Assembly: GCA_947175225.1 (NCBI GenBank)
Contig: CAMWLX010000184.1
Span: 1 to 7,033, forward strand
Origin: an uncultured Porphyromonadaceae bacterium
GTDB taxonomy: Bacteria > Bacteroidota > Bacteroidia > Bacteroidales > Muribaculaceae
Length of the DNA: 7,033 nt
Direction of reading: 5' to 3'
Under the pieces are notes generated by a model. It worked only from the letters and a program-made list of their open reading frames with translations, did no database searches and was not told the origin of the DNA. The first letter of the stretch is position 1. Every line of letters begins with the position of its first letter. Positions 1 to 5,725 of the stretch are shown piece after piece. A program made the translations under genes and the position numbers.

Positions 1-363
1 CTATTAATTTCATTAATAGTGTCGTTATCCTTGACTAACATATTGAATTTTATATGATAAGAATTAACCCTTCATAGAAACATTAGAGAGTATTAATTAC
101 AATATTAAAACAAATATAAAAGAGAAAGGTTCTTGCTCTAAAAGATTCGCACGACTTTCAATCAAAAATCCTTTGCACTATATTGAAATATCGAGAGATT
201 TGTGTAAGTCCGAAAATTCAGATGCCGAAACCAAATCCTCTCACTGCCATGACACCTCCCTAATTCTTCCCTAATTATTCTCAATATGCATTTGCTGCAT
301 ATTTACCCGAACGCTATTTCGTTTAGGAAATAAGTGGTGAAGATTCCATACACAACTATAATT
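1..363. other. AT-rich non-coding stretch downstream of the Fur-family gene
   Basis: I see no supportable gene on either strand here. The region lies 3' of the leftward Fur-family gene. It contains a perfect inverted repeat at 1-19 (arms CTATTAAT and ATTAATAG around TTC) and another at 283-303 (arms AATATGCA and TGCATATT around TTTGC). A weaker one lies at 315-332 (TATTTC/GAAATA). None is followed by a clear T-run in the direction of the Fur-family transcript, so I do not call a terminator. A lone TAnnTTTG match on the minus strand (118-111) has no partner TTTG at the right distance. The gene to the left is outside the window. Confidence 0.6.
283..303. repeat. Perfect 8-5-8 inverted repeat downstream of the Fur-family gene
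   Basis: The arms AATATGCA (283-290) and TGCATATT (296-303) are exact reverse complements around the 5-base loop TTTGC. It lies about 60 bp beyond the stop of the leftward regulator gene, so it could stabilise or end that transcript. There is no T-run after it, so a Rho-independent terminator is not supported. It could also be a protein-binding site. The structure is seen directly; its role is unknown. Confidence 0.45.
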
Positions 364-816
364 TTAATTCCCACATTTCGGACAAATTCCCTTTATCATA
401 AAGTTGATTGATTTCACTGTGAAAGCTTCGGGAAGCTTTAGGTCAGGCAGGGATATGCTGTCAAGGCAATACAGGTCGCCACATTTCTCGCAGAAGAAAT
501 GCGGATGCTGGTCCGTTGCTGTGTGATGATGCTCTGCAGTGCATAATTCATATTTCAGCGAGCGGCTGCCGTCTTCGATCACATGGATGATCTCCTTCTC
601 GGAAAATAGCTGGAGCACCCGGAAGATGCTCCCCTTGTCCATGGGAGCTAAGGTGATTTCCAGATCTGCAAGGTTTACCGGATGGGAATTCCTCATCAGT
701 TCCTTCAAGACAAGTATCCTGTTTGCCGTCGGTTTGATGCCTTTGCCGATTAATATATTTTCGAAGTCTGTATGGGTCATGTTCAGGTTTTTCTGCAAAG
801 TTAATAAATTTTTCAT
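364..816 (-). CDS. Fur-family metal-responsive transcriptional regulator
   Basis: This is a 150-residue protein of the Fur/Zur/PerR class, normally a dimeric cytosolic repressor that binds DNA when loaded with metal. The N-terminal winged-helix part covers about residues 17-92, with a recognition-helix-like SIFRVLQLF at 63-71. The C-terminal dimerisation and metal part has the His cluster EHHHT (95-99), HPHFFCEKCG (104-113) and a terminal CPKC (145-148). The two CxxC pairs (C109/C112 and C145/C148) match the structural zinc site of the family. A second start at Met13 (codon at 780-778) would give 138 residues, closer to a typical Fur protein, and cannot be excluded. The gene is divergent from an HMA protein and a Zn/Cd-type ATPase, so I infer that it controls metal efflux. 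The sensed metal (Zn, Fe, Mn or other) cannot be read from the sequence, hence no symbol. Confidence 0.92.
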   Translation of the reverse strand: MKNLLTLQKNLNMTHTDFENILIGKGIKPTANRILVLKELMRNSHPVNLADLEITLAPMDKGSIFRVLQLFSEKEIIHVIEDGSRSLKYELCTAEHHHTATDQHPHFFCEKCGDLYCLDSISLPDLKLPEAFTVKSINFMIKGICPKCGN

Positions 817-858
817 GCACCTCGATTATGAAGGGCGAATTTTCTGCATAGCCCGATG

Positions 859-882
859 TTTGCAACTGGTTTGCATTGCAAA
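859..882. promoter_or_regulatory. Candidate Fur-family operator with overlapping inverted repeats
   Basis: Two interleaved dyads lie in the divergent intergenic region. One is TGCAA-CTGGT-TTGCA (861-875). The other is TTTGC-ATT-GCAAA (870-882), and they share the TTTGC half-site. They overlap or abut the TAnnTTTG elements of both directions, as expected for a site controlling both genes. Fur-family boxes are dyads of similar size, but their known consensus sequences differ from this one. The repeats are seen directly; assignment to the neighbouring regulator is inferred from position. Confidence 0.5.
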
Positions 883-886
883 TGTA
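879..886 (-). promoter_or_regulatory. Putative -7 element of the Fur-family gene promoter
   Basis: Read on the minus strand, this is TACATTTG, an exact match to the Bacteroidetes -7 consensus TAnnTTTG. It lies about 63 bp upstream of the regulator start at 816. No perfect -33 TTTG is found at 19-21 bp; the closest is CTTG (minus strand, 909-906) at 19 bp. It overlaps the GCAAA arm of the inverted repeat at 870-882, so autoregulation is plausible. Confidence 0.4.
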
Positions 887-887
887 G

Positions 888-895
888 TAACTTTG
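888..895 (+). promoter_or_regulatory. Putative -7 element of the HMA-ATPase operon promoter
   Basis: TAACTTTG matches the Bacteroidetes -7 consensus TAnnTTTG and lies 36 bp upstream of the HMA start codon at 932. TTTG sequences at 859-862 and 870-873 are 25 and 14 bp away, so neither has the usual 19-21 bp spacing. A weak -33 would fit a promoter that depends on a regulator. The inverted-repeat cluster ends 5 bp upstream. Confidence 0.45.
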
Positions 896-931
896 CTGTC
901 GCAAACAAGAAAAAACAAAAAACATAATAAT

Positions 932-1147
932 ATGAGCAAGACATTTAAGATTGAGGTGGATTGCGCCAACTGTGCAAACCTCGTGGAAGAAGCCGCCAAG
1001 AAGGTGGAAGGAGTAAAGGATCTCTCGATTTCCTTCATGACTCAGAAGATGAAGGTTACGTTTGAGGATGGAGCTGACGAGAATGAAGTGATGGCTAACG
1101 TCCTCAAAAGGGCGAAGAAAGTAGAATCTGATTTCGAAATACTTTAA
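932..1147 (+). CDS. Small HMA-domain metal-binding protein (CopZ/ZntA N-terminal domain type)
   Basis: This 71-residue protein is a single ferredoxin-like HMA domain. The metal site is VDCANCA at residues 9-15, with C11 and C14 as the CxxC pair. Asp10 just before the first Cys is the arrangement seen in the N-terminal domains of CadA/ZntA zinc and cadmium pumps, unlike the GMxCxxC of copper chaperones. I chose the ATG at 932 because it gives the standard HMA length; the same frame is open upstream to 539, but that part runs through the promoter and opposite the regulator gene. The stop lies 2 bp before the ATPase start, so translation is probably coupled. It probably acts in the cytosol, delivering metal to or regulating the downstream pump, whose own N-terminal HMA domain is missing. 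The split arrangement is seen; the chaperone role is inferred. Confidence 0.9.
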   Translation: MSKTFKIEVDCANCANLVEEAAKKVEGVKDLSISFMTQKMKVTFEDGADENEVMANVLKRAKKVESDFEIL

Positions 1148-1149
1148 TT

Positions 1150-3060
1150 ATGAATAGGAAACAACGCAAAATGCTCGTGCGCATCGTCATAGCCATTGTC
1201 TTGACGGTCGCTCTGCAGTTCATACTTCTGGAGGGATGGCTACGGCTTGTGGCGTATTTCGTGGTATATCTGATAATCGGCTACGATATACTGCTAAAGG
1301 CATGGAAAGGGATTGTCAACGGAAGGGTCTTTGATGAAAACTTCCTTATGGCTGTTGCTACTGTCGGGGCTTTTGCGTTGGCAATCTATGAGAAAAGCGG
1401 AGACTATCTCGAGGCGATAGCCGTAATGCTCTTCTACCAGATAGGGGAGTTCTTCCAGAGCTACGCGGTAGGAAAGAGCCGACGGAATATAGCGGCATTG
1501 ATGGATATCCGTCCTGACTATGCCAATATAGAGGAAGACGGGAAGATCGTAAGGGTCGATCCTGACGATGTGGCGGTCGGACAGACTATCATGGTGCAGC
1601 CCGGCGAGAAGATACCCATCGATGGTGTCGTGGTGTCCGGTGAATCATCCCTTAATACCTCGGCGCTGACTGGTGAGTCGTTGCCAAGGGAGGTAGGAGA
1701 GGGAGATGAGGTGATCAGCGGAAGCATAAACATGTCGGGACTTATTAAGGTAAGGACAACGAAAGATTTCGGAGATTCGACTGTCTCGAAGATCCTTGAA
1801 CTGGTAGAGGACTCGGCATCAAGGAAATCGAAATCCGAAAACTTCATTGCCAAGTTTGCCAGGATCTATACCCCGGCGGTATGCTACGGTGCGTTGGCGC
1901 TTGCGCTTCTCCCTCCGCTGTTCATGATTCTGTTCAAAGGAGCTCCGTTTGACTTCGCTACTTTCGAGACATGGGTATATCGCGCGTTGGTATTTCTCGT
2001 GATAAGTTGTCCTTGCGCGTTAGTGGTCAGTATTCCGCTCTCTTTCTTCGCCGGAATCGGCGGAGCGAGCCGGGAGGGAATCCTCGTCAAGGGTGCGAAT
2101 ATACTTGAAACTCTTTCGAAGGTGAAGACAGTGGTGTTCGACAAAACCGGGACATTGACCGAAGGAGTGTTTGAGGTCAATGCCCTGCACGACAGGGATG
2201 ATAAAGACCTTGAAGAGCGAAAGACGCAGATCCTTGAATATGCTGCCATCGCTGAGTCCTACTCATCGCATCCTATCGCCAAGTCGCTGATGAAGGCTTA
2301 CGGTCATAGTATAGACCGGACCCGGATGAATGACCTGAAGGAAATCAGCGGGCAGGGAATCACAGCCGTCATTGACGGCAAGGCAATTGCCGTTGGTAAT
2401 GAAAAACTGATGATAAGTGTGGGTGTCGAGCCATGTCACTGTCATACAGCGGGCACTATCGTACATATTGCCATCGATGGCAGGTATGCCGGACACATAG
2501 TCCTTGGCGATGTAGTGAAAGCGACTTCCGCCAAGGCTATAGCCGACCTTTACCGCTCAGGAGTAACCCATACTGTCATGTTGACCGGTGACGCGAAGGT
2601 AGTTGCCGAGCAGACGGCAGCGCTTCTTGGAATAGACGAGGTTCACAGCCAGTTGCTACCGGCTGACAAGGTATCGAGACTCGAGGGTATCCTAAATGCC
2701 TCCAATGGTGATGGAAAGGTAGCGTTTGTAGGCGACGGAATCAACGACGCTCCGGTTCTCTCGCGTGCTGATCTCGGCATAGCGATGGGCGCAATGGGTT
2801 CGGACGCGGCGATCGAGGCGGCCGACGTTGTGCTGATGGATGATGATACGATGAAGATAGGCAAGGCCATACGTATCTCCAGGAAATGTCTCCGCATTGT
2901 CTGGGAAAACATCATAATGGCATTGGGCATCAAAGGAGTATGTCTCATTCTCAGTATCTTTGGTATCGTCAACATGTGGCTTGCCATCTTCGCCGATGTC
3001 GGCGTGATGATCCTCGCAGTCCTCAACGCCATCCGCGCCATGTATGTCCGCAAAATCTGA
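1150..3060 (+). CDS. zntA: P1B-type heavy-metal-translocating ATPase (Zn/Cd/Pb subgroup)
   Basis: This 636-residue inner-membrane pump exports divalent soft metals using ATP. Predicted membrane segments lie at about 8-28, 31-50, 64-80, 85-104, 239-262, 277-299, 588-607 and 609-631. The actuator has TGES (174-177). The membrane metal site is C287-P-C289. The phosphorylated Asp is D331 in DKTGTLT. The nucleotide domain has the SHP motif (H374, P375), and TGD (479-481) and GDGINDAP (528-535) complete the catalytic core. K595 in segment 7 and D616 in segment 8 (FADVGV) match the P1B-2 signature of ZntA/CadA and argue against a copper pump. There is no N-terminal HMA domain; that module is the separate gene just upstream. 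A CHCH cluster at 429-432 in the nucleotide domain is noted as unusual. The symbol follows the subgroup; the actual metal is not proven. Confidence 0.95.
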   Translation: MNRKQRKMLVRIVIAIVLTVALQFILLEGWLRLVAYFVVYLIIGYDILLKAWKGIVNGRVFDENFLMAVATVGAFALAIYEKSGDYLEAIAVMLFYQIGEFFQSYAVGKSRRNIAALMDIRPDYANIEEDGKIVRVDPDDVAVGQTIMVQPGEKIPIDGVVVSGESSLNTSALTGESLPREVGEGDEVISGSINMSGLIKVRTTKDFGDSTVSKILELVEDSASRKSKSENFIAKFARIYTPAVCYGALALALLPPLFMILFKGAPFDFATFETWVYRALVFLVISCPCALVVSIPLSFFAGIGGASREGILVKGANILETLSKVKTVVFDKTGTLTEGVFEVNALHDRDDKDLEERKTQILEYAAIAESYSSHPIAKSLMKAYGHSIDRTRMNDLKEISGQGITAVIDGKAIAVGNEKLMISVGVEPCHCHTAGTIVHIAIDGRYAGHIVLGDVVKATSAKAIADLYRSGVTHTVMLTGDAKVVAEQTAALLGIDEVHSQLLPADKVSRLEGILNASNGDGKVAFVGDGINDAPVLSRADLGIAMGAMGSDAAIEAADVVLMDDDTMKIGKAIRISRKCLRIVWENIIMALGIKGVCLILSIFGIVNMWLAIFADVGVMILAVLNAIRAMYVRKI

Positions 3061-3377
3061 TAAGTTTAGTTCTTTTTACTTTCACATACTTTTATTTTTC
3101 GATGTACAGGAGACTACGTTGAGAATAATATTACCGCGTCCCGAGGCGGAAGAGATAACAGAATAGGAATCTATGAGAACAATTTTTCTCTCAGCGAGCC
3201 CTCTGCTCCTTTGCGGGAGATCCAAACGTAAATAAGATGATATCTTACCTAATCATATGCTGTAAGGAATGACTGCAGGGTTGGCAGATATACATGCGTG
3301 AACATCCGCTTCACAGTTACCTATTCGGTATTCGAATAAAAAATATCAAATACACTCGCCAGGCTGTATAGCCATAT
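3061..3377. other. Intergenic stretch between the efflux operon and the DUF1703 gene
   Basis: I find no supportable gene in these 317 bases. Small dyads are present: CTTAC/GTAAG (about 3245-3266), the palindrome TATTCGAATA (3329-3338) preceded by a further TATTCG at 3322-3327, and GGCT/AGCC (3362-3373). T-rich sequence follows the ATPase stop (3070-3100), but I see no stable stem before it, so no intrinsic terminator is called for the efflux operon. A minus-strand frame from 3538 leftward covers part of this stretch, but it runs into the DUF1703 start and promoter and looks spurious. Confidence 0.6.
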
Positions 3378-3408
3378 TTTGCAATGTAAGGAATTTTTAT
3401 TAACTTTG
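3378..3408 (+). promoter_or_regulatory. Bacteroidetes-type promoter of the DUF1703 gene
   Basis: A -33 element TTTG (3378-3381) and a -7 element TAACTTTG (3401-3408) are separated by exactly 19 bp, the classical Bacteroidetes (sigma-ABfr) spacing. Transcription would start near 3413-3416, giving a leader of about 30 bases before the ATG at 3447. A GGGGGAGG run (3407-3414) overlaps the end of the -7 element and lies too far from the start codon to be a ribosome binding site. Confidence 0.75.
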
Positions 3409-3446
3409 GGGGAGGAAAGCGTTTTATTAAAAAAGCAGGTTGAATT

Positions 3447-5009
3447 ATGGAGCAGACATTGAGATATCCGATCGGAATACAGACCTTCTCAAAGATAAGA
3501 AAAGGAGGATACTTATATGTAGATAAGACCGGGTACATAAAGAAACTGGTTGATGATCCGTTATATTACTTCCTTAGCCGTCCGCGACGGTTTGGGAAGA
3601 GTCTTCTGTTGAGCACAATGCAGTCCTATTTTGAAGGAGACCGTGATCTTTTCAAGGGGCTTGCCATAGACACTGAGGACACTGACTGGACCCCTCACCC
3701 TGTGTTGATGCTCTCGCTTGGTTCGTTCAATCCTAAATCGGAGGATTCCATTGATGACCTGCTTTCAAGCATCTTTATGCGTTATGAGGTGCTTTATGGG
3801 AGTATGCCCGGTATAAAAGATCTTCCCCAGAGATTTGAGAACTTGATAATTAATGCTCATCAAAAGACGGGACAGACCGTGGTGGTGCTGGTAGATGAGT
3901 ACGATGATCCCCTCCTTTCCACACTTGACCGGCCGAATCTGAATTCCTATTACCGTCAGACTCTGAAGGGAGTCTTTTCAGTGTTGAAATCAGCTGACAG
4001 CCATATCCATTTTGCTTTCGTTACTGGAATATCGCGTTTCAGCCAGACGAGCCTTTTCAGCGGTGCCAATCATCTATCCGATATCTCGTTTGAAGATGAG
4101 TATGCCGGTATATGCGGCTTGTCTGAAGATGAAATTCGGGGGTATCTTTCGGACTCTATTATAGAGTTAGCCAAAAAAGAGAAAGTGTCAGCGGAAGATG
4201 CTTTCGGTATGTTGAAGGAAAACTATGACGGTTATCATTTCACTCAGGATGGCCCTGATATTTACAACCCTTTCAGCCTGCTGAGCGCTCTTAAATATAA
4301 GCGGATATCGGATTTTTGGTTTAAGACGGGAACTCCCTCTTATTTGGTCAATATGATGCGAAGGGATGATTTTGTGCTCCCTGATCTCGACTGCATCGAA
4401 ACTATGGAGAGCGGACTTAGCGTTAAAGAGTCTTATCTCAATAATCCTGTTGCATTGCTGTTTGAGGCTGGCTATCTTACGATAAAGAGATATGACGATG
4501 AAAGGAAACTATATACACTGTCGCTTCCAAATAAAGAAGTGGCGGAGGGCTTCTCAAAGGCGCTTATGCCGATATATTCAGACTGTACGGAGAGGGAATG
4601 CGAAGACCTCATAAGAAAAATGAGGAATGCCGTGGTTGACGGCGATGCTGAGCGTTTCATGGAATTGCTGCAGACCTTCCTTGAAGGGAATCCCTATGGC
4701 AACACTGAGATGGCCAGGCGTGAGAGCTACTTTAAGAACAACATCTATATAATCTTCCGAGCCCTCGGCTTCCTGCCCCGTGCCGAGGAGCAGACATGCA
4801 GCGCCCGGATGGACGTCATGCTGCGTACCCGCAGGTTCATATATATCTTCGAGCTGAAGACCGACGGCAGCCCGGGCGAGGCCATGGCCCAGATTGAAGA
4901 CCGGGGCTATGCCCGGCCATACGCGTATTCTGACAAGACGGTCATCAAAATCTCGGCCAACTACTCTTCATCACGCAACAACATCGATTCCTGGGAAATA
5001 ACCCGTTAG
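3447..5009 (+). CDS. DUF1703-type AAA-ATPase-like protein with C-terminal PD-(D/E)XK nuclease-like domain
   Basis: This 520-residue protein belongs to a family that is abundant and multicopy in Bacteroidales (AAA-ATPase-like plus PDDEXK_9 domains). The N-terminal part has 'YVDKT' (24-28), a Walker A RPRRFGKS (45-52, K51) and a Walker B VVLVDEYDDPL (146-156, D150/E151). A FVTGISRFSQ segment (191-200) looks like a sensor region, and YDGYHF (260-265) is a family hallmark. The C-terminal domain has D456, then E469-L-K471 and Q482, fitting the D...ExK...Q pattern of PD-(D/E)XK nucleases. No signal peptide or membrane segment is seen, so it is likely cytosolic. The biological role of the family is not established; defence or mobile-element functions are speculation. 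The length looks complete. The last roughly 270 bp are clearly richer in GC than the rest, suggesting recombination with a paralogue. It has its own promoter and is followed by the remains of another ATPase gene. Confidence 0.9.
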   Translation: MEQTLRYPIGIQTFSKIRKGGYLYVDKTGYIKKLVDDPLYYFLSRPRRFGKSLLLSTMQSYFEGDRDLFKGLAIDTEDTDWTPHPVLMLSLGSFNPKSEDSIDDLLSSIFMRYEVLYGSMPGIKDLPQRFENLIINAHQKTGQTVVVLVDEYDDPLLSTLDRPNLNSYYRQTLKGVFSVLKSADSHIHFAFVTGISRFSQTSLFSGANHLSDISFEDEYAGICGLSEDEIRGYLSDSIIELAKKEKVSAEDAFGMLKENYDGYHFTQDGPDIYNPFSLLSALKYKRISDFWFKTGTPSYLVNMMRRDDFVLPDLDCIETMESGLSVKESYLNNPVALLFEAGYLTIKRYDDERKLYTLSLPNKEVAEGFSKALMPIYSDCTERECEDLIRKMRNAVVDGDAERFMELLQTFLEGNPYGNTEMARRESYFKNNIYIIFRALGFLPRAEEQTCSARMDVMLRTRRFIYIFELKTDGSPGEAMAQIEDRGYARPYAYSDKTVIKISANYSSSRNNIDSWEITR

Positions 5010-5046
5010 CTGACGTCTTTTTAGAAAAAAAATCAACTGTGTCTTT

Positions 5047-5088
5047 TTTAGGACAAAAAGTGTTATCTTTGTCCTAAATTTTAGGACA
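5047..5088 (+). promoter_or_regulatory. Promoter and operator-like TTTAGGACA repeats of the broken ATPase gene
   Basis: Three copies of a 9-mer surround a -7 element. They are TTTAGGACA at 5047-5055, its inverse TGTCCTAAA at 5070-5078, and TTTAGGACA again at 5080-5088. Copies two and three form a perfect 19-bp palindrome with one central base and end 2 bp before the ATG at 5091. The -7 match TATCTTTG is at 5064-5071, overlapping copy two. No clear TTTG lies 19-21 bp upstream. The geometry suggests a repressor site covering the transcription start. The binding protein is unknown; autoregulation by the ATPase is possible but unproven. Confidence 0.55.
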
Positions 5089-5103
5089 GTATGGATAAGT
5101 TAT

Positions 5104-5113
5104 ATATAAAGAG
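5104..5113 (+). repeat. Left copy of 10-bp target-site duplication
   Basis: ATATAAAGAG at 5104-5113 is repeated exactly at 5217-5226 and directly flanks the inverted-repeat element. Joining the two copies into one restores the reading frame of the host gene, as expected for a duplication made at insertion. Confidence 0.85.
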
Positions 5114-5216
5114 CAATGTCACTAAATTAAGACCAATTTACGGCGTCAAGCAATGTAGTTAGCGCACTCCGTGCGCGTCATTAAGCGTCTTAAACTATCT
5201 TAATTTAGTGACATTA
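5114..5216. mobile_element. 103-bp MITE-like non-autonomous insertion element
   Basis: The element begins with AATGTCACTAAATTAAGA (5115-5132) and ends with its exact reverse complement (5198-5215), an 18-bp perfect terminal inverted repeat. The outermost base on each side (C5114, A5216) is mismatched. It is flanked by the 10-bp duplication ATATAAAGAG. The interior is too short to encode a transposase and holds a strong hairpin, GCGCAC-TCC-GTGCGC (5162-5176). It must have been moved by a transposase encoded elsewhere. A 10-bp duplication fits IS4-like elements among known families, but I cannot name the parent. It introduces a stop codon and a frameshift near the start of the ATPase gene. Confidence 0.88.
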
Positions 5217-5226
5217 ATATAAAGAG
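5217..5226 (+). repeat. Right copy of 10-bp target-site duplication
   Basis: This is the second exact ATATAAAGAG, starting directly after the right inverted repeat of the element and its one terminal mismatched base. The following base, T5227, completes the AGT codon of the interrupted gene. Confidence 0.85.
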
Positions 5227-5360
5227 TCAAATTGCGATGCGTCAGGCGGAATTTCCTACTGACCTTAAGTCTCGTAAGGCACAACTTCCGATAGATAGCG
5301 GGAAGATAGTTACTATTCCCGGAGTCAGGAGGTGTGGTAAGATTTCCCCATAAAACAGTA

Positions 5361-5663
5361 TTATTTTCTTCGGTCGATTCTGCATGCGACCGGACCGGAG
5401 CATACTAAATGGTATTCAGGATGACGCTTAAACCATGCTACGGCGTATGAACACGTGGCAGCTATCTGGTTGCCCTCAGCCAAAATCTTGTCTGCGGCAA
5501 GCTTAACTAACTTCCCTGCGATCCCTTCTCCTCTCAGAGAAGGATCCACAAATGTATGGTCGATTGTTGATATTCCGTCTGCTGTAGGAAACGTCACTTC
5601 AGCTATTGTATTTCCCGAAGGGTCGGTAGCATAAATTCGGTCTTTTTCTGTTATAAAATCCAT
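5361..5663 (-). CDS. Small GNAT-family N-acetyltransferase (YjdJ/NATD1 type)
   Basis: This 100-residue protein matches the short single-domain GNAT group Acetyltransf_CG (COG2388). Members bind acetyl-CoA; the physiological acceptor is not known. The acetyl-CoA loop is DPSLRGEGIAGKL (40-52), with the RxxGxA-like core R44-G-E-G47-I-A49. The other hallmark is CSYAVAWFKRHPEY (71-84), with the conserved Cys71. It carries ten to fifteen residues after HPEY, of basic and Cys-containing character. It is cytosolic by sequence, with no signal peptide. The start at 5663 fits the family length. It lies 62 bp behind the FKBP gene on the same strand and may share its transcript. The 3' end converges on the broken ATPase gene, only 7 bp from that fragment's stop. 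Confidence 0.88.
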   Translation of the reverse strand: MDFITEKDRIYATDPSGNTIAEVTFPTADGISTIDHTFVDPSLRGEGIAGKLVKLAADKILAEGNQIAATCSYAVAWFKRHPEYHLVCSGPVACRIDRRK

Positions 5664-5725
5664 AGTAGTAAATTTTGATTGTTATGTAATATTATAACGT
5701 AGAAATCCCTTCAGGAGTTGATTTG

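Larger units (their letters stand above)
5091..5353 (+). pseudogene. Truncated AAA-family ATPase gene (DUF4143-like), split by a small transposable element
   Basis: The frame starts at ATG 5091 as MDKLYIKS and is interrupted after 23 bases by the element at 5114-5216. It resumes at 5227 as QIAMRQAEF and continues to PGVRRCGK (about 5318-5341), then reads ISP and a stop (TAA 5351-5353). Removing the element plus one copy of the 10-bp duplication (113 bp) restores one continuous frame of about 46 codons. GVRRCGK is the start of a Walker A motif as found in the 'ATP-binding protein' families common in Bacteroidales (AAA_14/DUF4143), where SS/TT-L would follow. The rest of the expected gene (several hundred codons) is absent. 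The sequence diverges right after the Walker A lysine, about 20 bp before the stop of the convergent acetyltransferase gene. This is a non-functional remnant. The family is recognised from the short motif only. Confidence 0.75.

Noticed and set aside
548..925. 125-codon open frame on the minus strand through the divergent promoter
   Set aside because: It overlaps the Fur-family gene in another frame and covers the intergenic regulatory region; the product has no recognisable motif and is low-complexity (His/Arg/Gly-rich).
1518..1853. 111-codon minus-strand frame inside the ATPase gene
   Set aside because: It lies wholly opposite the strongly supported P-type ATPase, and its Ser/Thr/Pro-rich product is typical of an antisense shadow; the same applies to the frames at 1884-2249, 2263-2496 and 2643-3053.
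3223..3230. Minus-strand TAnnTTTG match (TACGTTTG)
   Set aside because: There is no TTTG at 19-21 bp upstream on that strand and no leftward gene follows; it is probably a chance match.
3317..3538. 73-codon minus-strand frame across the DUF1703 start
   Set aside because: It covers the well-formed promoter at 3378-3408 and the first 30 codons of the DUF1703 gene; there is no motif or promoter of its own.
5004..5023. Possible intrinsic terminator after the DUF1703 gene (CGTTAGCTGACG followed by TCTTTTT)
   Set aside because: The dyad is imperfect and has no room for a loop, so a stable hairpin is not expected, although the T-run is suggestive.
5162..5176. GCGCAC-TCC-GTGCGC hairpin as a transcription terminator
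   Set aside because: It has no T-run behind it and lies in the centre of the transposable element; it is better explained as part of that element.
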